Shown here piece after piece: positions 51,740 through 61,001 of a stretch of DNA of 64,000 nt (positions within the stretch are counted from its first letter, which is position 1; every line of letters starts with the position of its first letter). The translations under genes were made by a program, and so were the position numbers. The stretch is from NCBI RefSeq assembly GCF_049673105.1, contig NZ_JBATXG010000015.1, positions 1 to 64,000 of the forward strand, given 5' to 3'. The notes under the pieces were generated by a model that was not told the DNA's origin, searched no databases, and was given only the letters and a program-made list of their open reading frames with translations. The stretch comes from Castellaniella sp049673105. Lineage in GTDB: Bacteria; Pseudomonadota; Gammaproteobacteria; Burkholderiales; Burkholderiaceae_B.

Positions 51740-52565
51740 GCGGATTCCAGGCGCTTTTGGGTTCGTCCAGACCCTGTTTGTAGTATTTACTATCCGGGAA
51801 GTTGGTATCCAGTACCCGCTTGGCGTCCTCGGCCAGATTGGGAAGATCCAGCTTTTGGTAGCTGAGCATCATCAGGTACAACGCCTTTTCCACGATAGGA
51901 ACGCCTTCGAAGTCCGTGACCACGGTCTGCGCCCGGTTGGCCGCCGCCACATAGGCGCCGCGCTCGTAGTAGTACTGGGAAATATGGACTTCGTTTTCGG
52001 CAATCGTGTTGACCAGCCAGGCCACGCGCTTGCGGGCATCGGGGGTGTAGCGGCTGTCCGGGTAGCGCTTGATCAGGTCGTTGAAGGCCTCGTAGGATTC
52101 GCGCAGGCCTCTGGGGTCACGCTCGCTGGGGTCTTGGCGGGTGATGTTCGACAGGATGGCGCTGGGCGGCGTGAAGGTGATCATGCCCTTCAGATACAGC
52201 ATGTAGTCCGAGCCGGGATGGTTCGGATACTGTTGCATGAAGCGGTCGATGGCGGCCTTGGCCTGTTCGGGTTCTTCGTCCTTCCAGTTGATGTAGGCCT
52301 GGTCGATCAGGGACTGCTGGGCATAGATGCCGAAGGGGTAGCGGGCTTCCAGGGCTTCCAGGTTTTTGCGCGCATCGCTCCAGTTGCCCGAACTCATGTC
52401 CGTGCGGGCCTGGCTGTACAGGCGCTCAGCGCTCCAGCCGGCAGTCGGATCGACTTTGGTCGCCGTGGAACTGCAGCCCGCAACGAGTGCCAGGCAAAGG
52501 CCTGCGAGCGTTAGCCGAGCGAAAGACGACAGGGATTTCAGAGAAACGAGTGCTTGCACGGCCAC
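51726..52565 (-). CDS. bamD: outer-membrane assembly lipoprotein BamD
   Basis: 279 residues, GTG start at 52565. The lipoprotein signal LTLAGLCLALVAGC puts the lipidated residue at Cys31. Tetratricopeptide-like repeats follow (AERLYSQARTDMSSGNWSDARKNLEALEARYPFGIYAQQSLIDQAYINWK, then AKAAIDRFMQQYPNHPGSDYMLYLKGM). It is an essential component of the BAM complex that inserts outer-membrane beta-barrels. Divergent from rluD with only 55 bases between, an arrangement widely conserved in Proteobacteria. Confidence 0.95.
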   Translation of the reverse strand: MAVQALVSLKSLSSFARLTLAGLCLALVAGCSSTATKVDPTAGWSAERLYSQARTDMSSGNWSDARKNLEALEARYPFGIYAQQSLIDQAYINWKDEEPEQAKAAIDRFMQQYPNHPGSDYMLYLKGMITFTPPSAILSNITRQDPSERDPRGLRESYEAFNDLIKRYPDSRYTPDARKRVAWLVNTIAENEVHISQYYYERGAYVAAANRAQTVVTDFEGVPIVEKALYLMMLSYQKLDLPNLAEDAKRVLDTNFPDSKYYKQGLDEPKSAWNPLNWL

Positions 52566-52620
52566 AGGGCATCCTTGATCGAGGTGTTAGCATTGTCGGC
52601 AGATTATATGATTTGTCGCC

Positions 52621-53583
<963 letters not shown>

Positions 53584-54369
53584 ATGCGCGTCATCGAATG
53601 GACGAACGGTTTGCAGGGGGTAACGGGGGCGGCCTGGACCGGGGTGCAGTACGTCAGCACCTGGCGCCAGGGCGGCGCCAGTGCCGCCCCCTGGGATAGT
53701 CTGAATCTGGGCCTGCATGTCGGGGACGAGCCCGCCGCCGTGCGGGAAAATCGCGACCGGGTGAGGGCCGGCCTGCCGGCGGAACCGCTCTGGCTGGAGC
53801 AGGTGCACGGCACCACGGTCTGGCATGCCGATGGCGCGGCGTCACAAGATCGCGTCGTGCTCGACCCCGGTGCAGCGCCTTGCGCCGATGCCGCCGTCAC
53901 GACCAGTCAGGGGCGACCGTTGGCGATCATGACGGCGGATTGCCTGCCGGTGGTGCTGGCCGACGAGGCCGGCACAGTGCTGGGGGTTGCGCATGCCGGG
54001 TGGCGCGGTCTGGCCGCCGGTGTGCTGGAAAATACTTTGGCGGCCATGCGACAACAGGCGCCGGGGGCGTCGGCTTGGCGCGCCTGGATCGGGCCAGGTA
54101 TCGGCTTCGATGCCTTCGAGGTCGGCGACGAGGTTCGCGCCGTGTTTGTGGCCGCCGATGCCGAGGCGGCCAACTGCTTTGCGCCCTCGGGGCGGGCGGG
54201 GCATTGGCTGGCGGATCTGGCCGGTCTGGCGGCGCGGCGCTTGGCGCAGGCGGGCGTCGGTTTGCTGGAATCCAGCGGCGAGTGCACCTATCGTCAGGCG
54301 GATCGGTATTTTTCTTATCGGCGACAGGCGCGCACGGGCCGTCAGGCAACGCTGGCCTGGCTGGTATGA
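53584..54369 (+). CDS. pgeF: multicopper polyphenol oxidase-like purine nucleoside phosphorylase (PgeF)
   Basis: 261 residues, YfiH/DUF152 family. Conserved metal/substrate-site motifs: WLEQVHGTTVWHAD, CADAAVTTSQGRPLAIMTADCLPVVL, GVAHAGWRGLAAGVLENT, GPGIGFDAFEVGDEV, and the end CTYRQADRYFSYRRQARTGRQATLAWL. E. coli PgeF edits peptidoglycan precursors; other members act on adenosine and inosine. Starts immediately after the rluD stop, so translation is probably coupled. Confidence 0.92.
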   Translation: MRVIEWTNGLQGVTGAAWTGVQYVSTWRQGGASAAPWDSLNLGLHVGDEPAAVRENRDRVRAGLPAEPLWLEQVHGTTVWHADGAASQDRVVLDPGAAPCADAAVTTSQGRPLAIMTADCLPVVLADEAGTVLGVAHAGWRGLAAGVLENTLAAMRQQAPGASAWRAWIGPGIGFDAFEVGDEVRAVFVAADAEAANCFAPSGRAGHWLADLAGLAARRLAQAGVGLLESSGECTYRQADRYFSYRRQARTGRQATLAWLV

Positions 54370-54501
54370 TTCCTGTCAGAGGTAGGCGCATTCGACCCCG
54401 ATGCCGGTAAACGTGAGACCATGCGGGTATCAGGCAGGGCACTAGCGAATTACCCGAATTGACGCCCGCAAACAGCGTGGCAGAATGGATAACACATGAG
54501 A

Positions 54502-54527
54502 TCGCAAGACTGGATCAGGTCTTGCGA
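54502..54527 (+). other. stem-loop in the leader of phaC
   Basis: TCGCAAGAC (54502-54510) pairs perfectly with GTCTTGCGA (54519-54527), loop of eight. It ends 22 bases before the preferred phaC start. Symmetric enough to be an operator as well, possibly for PhaR; which it is cannot be told from sequence. Confidence 0.5.
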
Positions 54528-54549
54528 GGGCTGGGGGGCAGTGGGGAAT

Positions 54550-56160
54550 ATGAATTCGTCTCAGCGGCCAACGCCGCCAGGTGCCGCTTCCAACCGTCTG
54601 GCTGCTATCCAGGCCGATTTTTTACAGAACTGGCAGGCATTGCTGGATCAGGCGCGCCAGGGCGCATTGGCCCCCCTGTCAGATCGACGCTTCGCCTCGC
54701 ATGCCTGGTCAGATGATCCCCATGCTTTGTTTGCGGCGCATGCCTATCTGCTGATGGCGCAGGCGATGCAGGATCTTGCCCAGGCTGCCGATACCGATGA
54801 TGCGACGCGGGAACGACTGCAGTTTTCCGTCATGCAATGGATCGAAGCCGCTGCCCCGTCGAATTTCCTGGCCAGCAACCCGGACGCGATCCAGGCGCTG
54901 CTGCGCAGCGGCGGCGATACCTTGCAGCGCGGCCTGGCCAATATGCTGCGCGATCTGCGTCGCCGCAGGATCACCCAGACCGATGAATCGGCGTTTTCTC
55001 CCGGCGACAATCTGGCGATCACGCCGGGCGCGGTGGTATACGAAAACACCTTGATGCAGGTGATCCAGTATCAGCCGCAGTCTGCCCAGGTGCATCAGCG
55101 ACCGCTGCTGATGGTGCCGCCTTGCATCAATAAATACTACATACTTGACCTGCAGCCGGCCAATTCCCTGGTGCGACACGCCCTGCAGGCGGGGTTCCAG
55201 GTTTACATGATTTCCTGGCGCAATCCCCGGCCCGACGATAGCGACGGCATCGACGGCAAGACCTGGGACGACTACATCCAGGACGGCGTCTTGCGGGCCA
55301 TTGCCGTCGTGCAGGACATCAGCCGACAGCCGCAGATCAACGCCCTGGGGTTTTGCGTGGGCGGTACCTTGTTGTCCACGGCGCTGGCCGTGGCGCGAGC
55401 GCAGGGCCAGGACCCGGTGGCTGCGCTCACATTGCTGACGACGTTTCTGGATTTTCGCGACACCGGCATCCTGGATGTCTTTGTCGATGAATGGCATGCC
55501 CGGACGCGGGAACAGCAACTGGGCGCCAGCGGCCTGATGACGGCGGGCGAACTGTCCACGACCTTTTCCTTCTTGCGTCCGGCTGAACTGGTCTGGAACT
55601 ACGTCGGCTCCAACTACCTGATGGGCGAGTCCCCCAGAGCCTTTGATCTGTTGGCCTGGAATGCCGACGGCACCAATCTGCCAGGGCCTTTCTTCACCTG
55701 GTATTTTCGCAATACCTATCTGGAAAACCGCCTGAAAACAGGCCAGTTGCACGTCTGCGGGCAGGCGGTCGACCTGCGCGCCCTGGACATGCCCGCCTAT
55801 CTGTATGCATCGCGTGACGATCACATCGTGCCGTGGGCGTCTGCCTATGCCTCTACGCTGCTGCTGCGCGGGCCCTTGCGCTTTGTGTTGGGGGAATCCG
55901 GCCATATCGCCGGTGTGATCAACCCCCCTGAACGCGGTCGGCGCGGCTACTGGTTCCGGGATGACGGCGCGCTGCCCAGCGATCCGGCCGAATGGCTGGA
56001 TTCCGCGACGCACGCGTCCGGCAGCTGGTGGCCGGATTGGCTGGGCTGGCTGGCCGCCCATGGCGGGCCGCGACGGCGGGCGGGCCGTTCCCTGGGCAAC
56101 AAGAAATACCCCATCATAGAGCCCGCCCCTGGGCGCTATGTCAAAGTAAAAGCTGACTGA
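54550..56160 (+). CDS. phaC: class I polyhydroxyalkanoate synthase
   Basis: 536 residues from ATG 54550 with GTGGGG just upstream; the ATG at 54496 is rejected because it has no ribosome site and would put a stem-loop in the coding region. PhaC_N domain about 65-235, then an alpha/beta hydrolase. The lipase-like box GFCVGG places the nucleophile at Cys269; Asp in YASRDDHIVPW and His in GESGHIAGVINPP complete the triad. Polymerises 3-hydroxyacyl-CoA on granules. Slightly short against the usual 560-590 residues, mainly at the N-terminus. Confidence 0.94.
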   Translation: MNSSQRPTPPGAASNRLAAIQADFLQNWQALLDQARQGALAPLSDRRFASHAWSDDPHALFAAHAYLLMAQAMQDLAQAADTDDATRERLQFSVMQWIEAAAPSNFLASNPDAIQALLRSGGDTLQRGLANMLRDLRRRRITQTDESAFSPGDNLAITPGAVVYENTLMQVIQYQPQSAQVHQRPLLMVPPCINKYYILDLQPANSLVRHALQAGFQVYMISWRNPRPDDSDGIDGKTWDDYIQDGVLRAIAVVQDISRQPQINALGFCVGGTLLSTALAVARAQGQDPVAALTLLTTFLDFRDTGILDVFVDEWHARTREQQLGASGLMTAGELSTTFSFLRPAELVWNYVGSNYLMGESPRAFDLLAWNADGTNLPGPFFTWYFRNTYLENRLKTGQLHVCGQAVDLRALDMPAYLYASRDDHIVPWASAYASTLLLRGPLRFVLGESGHIAGVINPPERGRRGYWFRDDGALPSDPAEWLDSATHASGSWWPDWLGWLAAHGGPRRRAGRSLGNKKYPIIEPAPGRYVKVKAD

Positions 56161-56171
56161 AGGAGAACCCT

Positions 56172-56909
56172 ATGAGTGGAAAACTGGCTTACGTCACAGG
56201 TGGTATGGGTGGCATCGGCACCTCGATTTGCCAGCGCCTGGCCAAGGAAGGCTTTACCGTCGTAGCGGGCTGCGGGCCCAGCCGCGACCATGCCAAATGG
56301 CTGGATGAGCAGGCCGCTCTGGGGTACAAGTTCAATGCCTCGGTCGGCAATGTGTCCGATTGGGATTCCACGGTAGAAGCCTTCGTCAAGATCAAGGAAC
56401 AGTTCGGTCCGGTCGATGTGCTGGTCAACAATGCCGGCATCACCCGCGACAGCGTATTCCGAAAAATGACACAGGAAGACTGGCGCATCGTCATCGACAC
56501 GAATTTGAACAGCCTGTTCAACGTCACGAAACAGGTGATCGACGATATGGTCGACCGGCAGTGGGGCCGAATCATCAACATCAGTTCCGTCAATGGTCAG
56601 AAAGGCCAGTTCGGCCAGACCAACTATTCCACCGCCAAGGCCGGCATCCACGGCTTTACCATGGCGCTGGCCCAGGAAGTCGCCAGCAAGGGCGTGACCG
56701 TCAATACCGTGTCGCCGGGGTATATCGGCACAGACATGGTGCGCGCCATCCGTCCCGACGTGCTGGAAAAGATCGTCGCGACCATTCCGGTGAAACGCCT
56801 GGGCACTCCCGAAGAAATCGGCGCCATCGTGGCCTGGCTGTCCTCTGACGACGCAGGTTTTTCCACCGGGGCGGATTTCTCGCTCAACGGCGGCTTGCAT
56901 ATGGGTTGA
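56172..56909 (+). CDS. phaB: acetoacetyl-CoA reductase
   Basis: 245 residues, short-chain dehydrogenase. Cofactor motif TGGMGGIGTSICQRLAKEGF, NNAGITRD, catalytic Ser in NISSVNGQKGQFGQTNYSTAKAG (with Tyr-x-x-x-Lys as YSTAK), and the TDMVRAIRPDVLEKIVATIPVKRLG segment typical of PhaB. Reduces acetoacetyl-CoA to (R)-3-hydroxybutyryl-CoA with NADPH, the monomer for PhaC. AGGAGAAC upstream; 11 bases after phaC. The stop overlaps the phaR start by one base. Confidence 0.95.
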   Translation: MSGKLAYVTGGMGGIGTSICQRLAKEGFTVVAGCGPSRDHAKWLDEQAALGYKFNASVGNVSDWDSTVEAFVKIKEQFGPVDVLVNNAGITRDSVFRKMTQEDWRIVIDTNLNSLFNVTKQVIDDMVDRQWGRIINISSVNGQKGQFGQTNYSTAKAGIHGFTMALAQEVASKGVTVNTVSPGYIGTDMVRAIRPDVLEKIVATIPVKRLGTPEEIGAIVAWLSSDDAGFSTGADFSLNGGLHMG

Positions 56910-57481
56910 TGCAGATGTCGCAAACTACTCCCGCACAGCCCGCGCGGCTGATCAAGAAATACCCCAACCGCCGGCTCTATGACACGCAATCCAGCGCTTA
57001 CATCACGCTGGCGGACATCAAACAACTGGTGCTGGACAATGCCGACTTTCACGTCATCGACGCGAAAAGTGGCGAGGATCTGACCCGCAGCATCCTGCTG
57101 CAGATCATTCTCGAAGAAGAATCCGGCGGGATGCCCATGTTCTCGGCCAATGCATTGGCGCAGATCATCCGTTTCTACGGCCATGCCATGCAGGGTGTCA
57201 TGGGCACCTTTCTGGAAAAGAACATCCAGGTGCTGATGGATATTCAGGATCGCATGGCCGAACAGTCCCAGGGCTTGTATCAGCAGCACTTCGGGCCCGA
57301 GGCATGGGCGCAGCTGATGAACATGCAGACCCCGGCCTTGCAGAACATGATGAACAGCTATCTGGAACAAAGCCGTCATGTGTTCCTGCAGATGCAGGAT
57401 CAGATGCAGGATCAGACCCGCAACCTGTTCACTGGTTTCCCGTTTCCGGGACAGCCGGAATCCGGCAAGAAAAAACGCTGA
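56909..57481 (+). CDS. phaR: polyhydroxyalkanoate synthesis repressor PhaR
   Basis: 190 residues from ATG 56909, overlapping the phaB stop (TGATG); the ATG at 56915 is an alternative. The N-terminal RLIKKYPNRRLYDTQSSAYITLADIKQLVLDNADFHVIDAKSGEDLTRSILLQIILEEE is the PHB_acc_N DNA-binding domain, followed by a PHB_acc repeat region (NALAQIIRFYGHAMQGVMGTFLEKNIQ) and a Met/Gln-rich tail. PhaR binds PHB and represses phasin and its own genes until granules form. Completes the phaC-phaB-phaR set. Confidence 0.94.
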   Translation: MQMSQTTPAQPARLIKKYPNRRLYDTQSSAYITLADIKQLVLDNADFHVIDAKSGEDLTRSILLQIILEEESGGMPMFSANALAQIIRFYGHAMQGVMGTFLEKNIQVLMDIQDRMAEQSQGLYQQHFGPEAWAQLMNMQTPALQNMMNSYLEQSRHVFLQMQDQMQDQTRNLFTGFPFPGQPESGKKKR

Positions 57482-57652
57482 TCTTCACCGTCTCGACCGT
57501 CTTGCGGTCGATCCACGCCAGCGCCTCAGGGCGCTGGTGGCGCTGGCGCAGACCCCGCGCGCCCGGCTGATGATCAGTCGCGGACATCGTCAAAAACCCC
57601 GTCGGATTCAGTTTTTCGTCAGGAAAAACGCGGTGCGCAGTGGTAAATTAAC
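57482..57652 (+). other. phaR-ftrA intergenic region with two hairpins
   Basis: Two stems follow phaR: TCGACCG (57493-57499) with CGGTCGA (57505-57511), and CCAGCGCC (57518-57525) with GGCGCTGG (57530-57537). No T-tract follows, so termination is only suggested. The rest, up to the Fur-box-like sequence, shows no gene. Confidence 0.4.
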
Positions 57653-57671
57653 GAGAATCATTCTGCTTATC
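57653..57671. promoter_or_regulatory. Fur-box-like sequence upstream of ftrABCD
   Basis: GAGAATCATTCTGCTTATC matches the 19-base Fur consensus at 13 positions. It sits just 17 bases before the ftrA start, ahead of an iron-uptake operon. Predicts repression in iron-replete cells. Confidence 0.65.
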
Positions 57672-57687
57672 ATGACGGAGAGTCTTT

Positions 57688-58224
57688 ATGGTGAACAAGC
57701 TGTTTATTGCCTTGGCAGGTCTGGGTCTGGCGTCTTCTGCGCTGGCCGCGGAATATCCCATCGGCGAACCCAAGGACATACATGGTCTGGAAGTGGCGGC
57801 CGTGTATCTGCAGCCGGTCGAGATGGAACCCGCCGGCATGATGCGGGCCGCCAAGGACTCCGACGTTCACCTGGAAGCCGATATCCACGCGACTGCCGAC
57901 AACAAGAACGGTTTGCCGGAAGGCGCCTGGGCGCCGTACCTGAACATCCAGTACGTGCTGCAGAAACAGGGCAGCGACAAGGTTCTGAAGGGCGATTTGA
58001 TGCCGATGGTGGCCAATGATGGTCCTCACTACGGCGACAACGTCAAGCTCGAAGGGCCGGGGAAGTATCAGCTGACCTTCATCATCGGCTCACCCGAGAC
58101 GGCGCACAACAATCATTTTGGCCGCCATGTGGACAAGGAAACCGGCGTGGCGCCCTGGTTCGAAACCTTCGAAGTGAAGTATGACTTCGTCTTCGCCGGT
58201 ACCGGCAAGAAAGGCGGGTATTGA
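57688..58224 (+). CDS. ftrA: periplasmic iron-binding protein FtrA (P19/Tp34 family)
   Basis: 178 residues with signal peptide MVNKLFIALAGLGLASSALAA. The mature part EYPIGEPKDIHGLEVAAVYLQPVEMEPAGMM...DVHLEADIHATADNKNGLPEGAWAPYL...HYGDNVKLEGPGKYQLTFII...NNHFGRHVDKETGVAPWFE carries the Met and His ligands conserved in Campylobacter P19 and Bordetella FtrA, which bind copper and iron. It delivers iron to the permease FtrC. First gene of ftrABCD; ATG with GACGGAGAG upstream. Confidence 0.94.
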   Translation: MVNKLFIALAGLGLASSALAAEYPIGEPKDIHGLEVAAVYLQPVEMEPAGMMRAAKDSDVHLEADIHATADNKNGLPEGAWAPYLNIQYVLQKQGSDKVLKGDLMPMVANDGPHYGDNVKLEGPGKYQLTFIIGSPETAHNNHFGRHVDKETGVAPWFETFEVKYDFVFAGTGKKGGY

Positions 58225-58225
58225 G

Positions 58226-58576
58226 ATGCGTGCCTGGGCCGGGACTCTGGCAGTCGCGGTGGCGCTGGCCGGGTGGCTGGCCCCCTTGTCGGCGGCACGA
58301 GCCGATTTGCCTGTCTATCAGCTGACGTTCAAGCCCGACGGCACCTTTGAACCCGCCCGGCTGGAGGTGCCGGCAGGGCGGTTCAAGATCGTGCTGGTCA
58401 ATGAAAGCACGGAAGCCGTCGAATTCGAAAGCCTGCCTCTGCGCAAGGAAAAAGTGCTGGGGCCGGGGGTGACGTCTTTTGTGGTGCTGTCTTTGTCCCG
58501 GCCAGGCGAATACCCCTTTTTTGACGATTTTCATCCTCAGGTCAAGGGCACATTGGTCGTGCTGCCCAAACCCTGA
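58226..58576 (+). CDS. ftrB: periplasmic cupredoxin-like protein FtrB
   Basis: 116 residues from ATG 58226 (two bases after ftrA). Signal peptide about 1-27 (TLAVAVALAGWLAPLSAARA). The rest has a cupredoxin-like beta pattern (YQLTFKPDGTFEPARLEVPAGRFKIVLVNESTEAVEFESLPLRKEKVLGPG...RPGEYPFFDDFHPQVKGTLVV); the usual copper ligands appear incomplete, with one His in DDFHPQ and no Cys. In Bordetella FtrB is thought to oxidise ferrous iron ahead of transport through FtrC. Position between ftrA and ftrC fits. Confidence 0.92.
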   Translation: MRAWAGTLAVAVALAGWLAPLSAARADLPVYQLTFKPDGTFEPARLEVPAGRFKIVLVNESTEAVEFESLPLRKEKVLGPGVTSFVVLSLSRPGEYPFFDDFHPQVKGTLVVLPKP

Positions 58577-58590
58577 TTCCGGACATCCTG

Positions 58591-59448
58591 ATGGAACAAG
58601 TTGCCTTCATCGTATGGCGCGAAAGTGTCGAAGCCCTGCTGGTCGTGGGCATCCTGTATTCCTGGCTGCGCAGCTCCCCGGAAGGTCGGCGCGGCCTGCC
58701 CTGGTTGTGGGGCGGGGTGGGGGCGGGTCTGTTATTGGCCGTGGCGCTGGCTTTGGTGCTGCTGGGCATGGCGTCTTGGTTGTCCGACACCGGCCAGGAA
58801 TGGTTTCAGGCGCTGATGGCGCTGGCCGCGTGTGCGCTGGTGGTGCAGATGGTGGTCTGGATGCGTCGTCATGGGCGCGGCTTGCGCCGCGAGCTGGAAA
58901 GCGGGGCGGCGGCGCAGGTGGGGGGGGATCATTGGTGGGGTCTGCTGGCGCTGGTCATGATCGCCGTGGCGCGGGAAGGCAGTGAAACGGTGGTGTTTCT
59001 GTATGGCACCGTGCTGTCTTCGCAGCGAAATGATCAGGTGCTGCCCACTGTGCTGGCCGGTGTCGGCGGGTTTCTGGCAGCGCTCCTGACGTTTTGGCTG
59101 TTGCAGTTGGGGGGGCGGGTCATCACCTGGCGGCGGTTTTTCAAATTGACGGAAATCCTGCTGCTGTTGCTGGCGGGCGCCTTGCTGGTGTCGGCGACCG
59201 ATCGCCTGATTTCTCTGGATGTCCTGCCTGCGCTGGTGGACCCGATCTGGGATAGCAGCGGGGTGCTGGACACCGCCGGCGGTCTGGGCAAGATCCTGGC
59301 TGATTTCGCCGGCTACCGGGCCTATCCCGCGCTTTCCCAGGTGCTGATCTGGCTGGGATATTGGGGGGGGGCGATCTGCTTGCTGCGGCGGGCGTCGGCG
59401 CAGGCCCAACCTCAGTCGGGGCGGACCAGGGCGCCTGCTGCGACCTGA
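58591..59448 (+). CDS. ftrC: iron permease FtrC (FTR1 family)
   Basis: 285 residues, about seven membrane spans. The two RExxE-type iron motifs of FTR1 proteins are RESVEALL (about residues 10-17) and REGSETVVFLYG (about 130-141). Moves iron across the inner membrane, homologous to yeast Ftr1 and bacterial EfeU. Starts 14 bases after ftrB. The C-terminus (about 260-285) is a polar cytoplasmic tail. Confidence 0.95.
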   Translation: MEQVAFIVWRESVEALLVVGILYSWLRSSPEGRRGLPWLWGGVGAGLLLAVALALVLLGMASWLSDTGQEWFQALMALAACALVVQMVVWMRRHGRGLRRELESGAAAQVGGDHWWGLLALVMIAVAREGSETVVFLYGTVLSSQRNDQVLPTVLAGVGGFLAALLTFWLLQLGGRVITWRRFFKLTEILLLLLAGALLVSATDRLISLDVLPALVDPIWDSSGVLDTAGGLGKILADFAGYRAYPALSQVLIWLGYWGGAICLLRRASAQAQPQSGRTRAPAAT

Positions 59449-59453
59449 TCATC

Positions 59454-60881
59454 ATGAATGCGATTTCTCAAGCGCACGGGTTTCGAGCCCGCGTCGCGCA
59501 GGTCGGCGACTTCCTGCGCGATCATCAGCGGGCCATCCGCGCGATCCAGTGGCTCATCGTCGGGTTCTATCTGGCCCTGCTGATCATTCCGGCCCTTTTG
59601 CCGCTGCCCGATCGCACGGCGTCAGTCTTCAATAACCTGACGGTCGTGGCCCAGTTCGCCTTTTGGGGGGTCTGGTGGCCCTTTGTGCTGGTCTCCATCC
59701 CCTTGCTCGGCAGAGCCTGGTGTGGCCTGTTCTGTCCCGAAGGCACCTTGACCGAATGGGCCAGCCGTCATGGCCGGGGCGGCGCCATCCCGCGCTGGAT
59801 GCGCTGGGGGGGGTGGCCGTTCGTCGCCTTCAGCCTGACGACGATTTATGGTCAATTGGTCAGTGTCTATCAGTATCCCTGGGCAGTGGCGGCTGTGTTG
59901 GGCGGTTCCACAGTCGCGGCCATGATCGTCGGCTGGCTGTATGGCCGCAACAAGCGGGTCTGGTGCAAATATCTGTGCCCGGTCAACGGGGTATTTAATC
60001 TGCTGGCCAAACTGGCCCCCTGGTATTACCGGGTGGATGCGCAGGCCTGGCGCGCGCCGGTGCGCCGCACCGAATCCATCAACTGTGCGCCCCTGTTGCC
60101 GCTGCGTCATATGGAAGGGGCGGCTGAATGCCATATGTGCGGTCGCTGCAGCGATTATCGCGGCGCCATTACGCTGTCGCCTCGCTCGCCGGAAGCCGAG
60201 ATCGTGCTGGTGGCCGATGGCAGCGGCTGGCAGACGATGCTGATCGTCTTCGGCTTGATGGGCCTGGCGGTGGGCGCGTTTCTCTGGAGCGCCAGTCCCT
60301 GGTTCGTCACCCTCAAGCAAACCATGGCGGCCTGGCTGATCAACCGCGACATGTACTGGCCCTTGGCCGACAATGCGCCCTGGTTCGTCTTGACGCATTA
60401 CCCCCAGGTGAACGACAGCTTCAGCTGGCTGGATGGCACGGTCATCCTGTTGTTCATCTTCGGCGCAGCCTGTGCCGTGGGCGGTGCCACGTTCGGCGGC
60501 TTGTGGTTGGCGGATCGGGTGCTGCCGGAACGCACCTATCCCGGTGTGCGCGATCAGAACGGTCATTTGCTGCGCAGCCGTCTGGCGGGGGTGCACAAGC
60601 TGGCCCAGGGCCTGATTCCTGCTGCGGGAGTCGGGGTGTTTCTGGGCCTGTCCGCCACGACGCTGACCCTGTTGCAGCATGAAGGCGTGCCGACAGGCTG
60701 GGCCAATCCGGTGCGGTTTACCTTGCTGGCGCTGGCCTTGGCCTGGAGCCTGCGCTTTGAATGGCGTCTGGCGGGTTTGCGCACGGGGCAGTCGTGGCGT
60801 AAAGGACTGGCCGTGGGCGCTGTGGCTGTGGGTTTGTTGCCTTTTATCTGGGCCTGGCTGCTGTTTTTTGTGTTGTGGTGA
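59454..60881 (+). CDS. ftrD: membrane polyferredoxin FtrD
   Basis: 475 residues from ATG 59454, five bases after ftrC; the longer open frame would overlap ftrC. Several membrane spans and cysteine clusters: CGLFCPEGTLTEWASRHG, CKYLCPVNGVFN, and CHMCGRCSDYRGAI, similar to NapH/NosR/CcoG-type 4Fe-4S membrane proteins. Proposed in Bordetella to take electrons from the FtrB-linked iron oxidation or to re-reduce it for transport. Last gene of the operon. Confidence 0.92.
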   Translation: MNAISQAHGFRARVAQVGDFLRDHQRAIRAIQWLIVGFYLALLIIPALLPLPDRTASVFNNLTVVAQFAFWGVWWPFVLVSIPLLGRAWCGLFCPEGTLTEWASRHGRGGAIPRWMRWGGWPFVAFSLTTIYGQLVSVYQYPWAVAAVLGGSTVAAMIVGWLYGRNKRVWCKYLCPVNGVFNLLAKLAPWYYRVDAQAWRAPVRRTESINCAPLLPLRHMEGAAECHMCGRCSDYRGAITLSPRSPEAEIVLVADGSGWQTMLIVFGLMGLAVGAFLWSASPWFVTLKQTMAAWLINRDMYWPLADNAPWFVLTHYPQVNDSFSWLDGTVILLFIFGAACAVGGATFGGLWLADRVLPERTYPGVRDQNGHLLRSRLAGVHKLAQGLIPAAGVGVFLGLSATTLTLLQHEGVPTGWANPVRFTLLALALAWSLRFEWRLAGLRTGQSWRKGLAVGAVAVGLLPFIWAWLLFFVLW

Positions 60882-60926
60882 ACATTCTGAAGCGCAAGTG
60901 CTCCCTTCTGTAAAATTCAGTATGCT

Positions 60927-60945
60927 GTAACAGAGCGTCTGTTAC
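60927..60945. other. palindrome between ftrD and the EAL-protein gene
   Basis: GTAACAGA-GCG-TCTGTTAC, perfect 8-base arms with a 3-base centre, 45 bases past ftrD and 56 before the next start. No T-tract follows, so it could be a small terminator stem or an operator for the downstream gene. Confidence 0.5.
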
Positions 60946-61001
60946 GGGCCGTGGCTGGCTGACGCATGAAGCGGATAAGTCCTCTAGCCTGGAGCACATG
61001 C

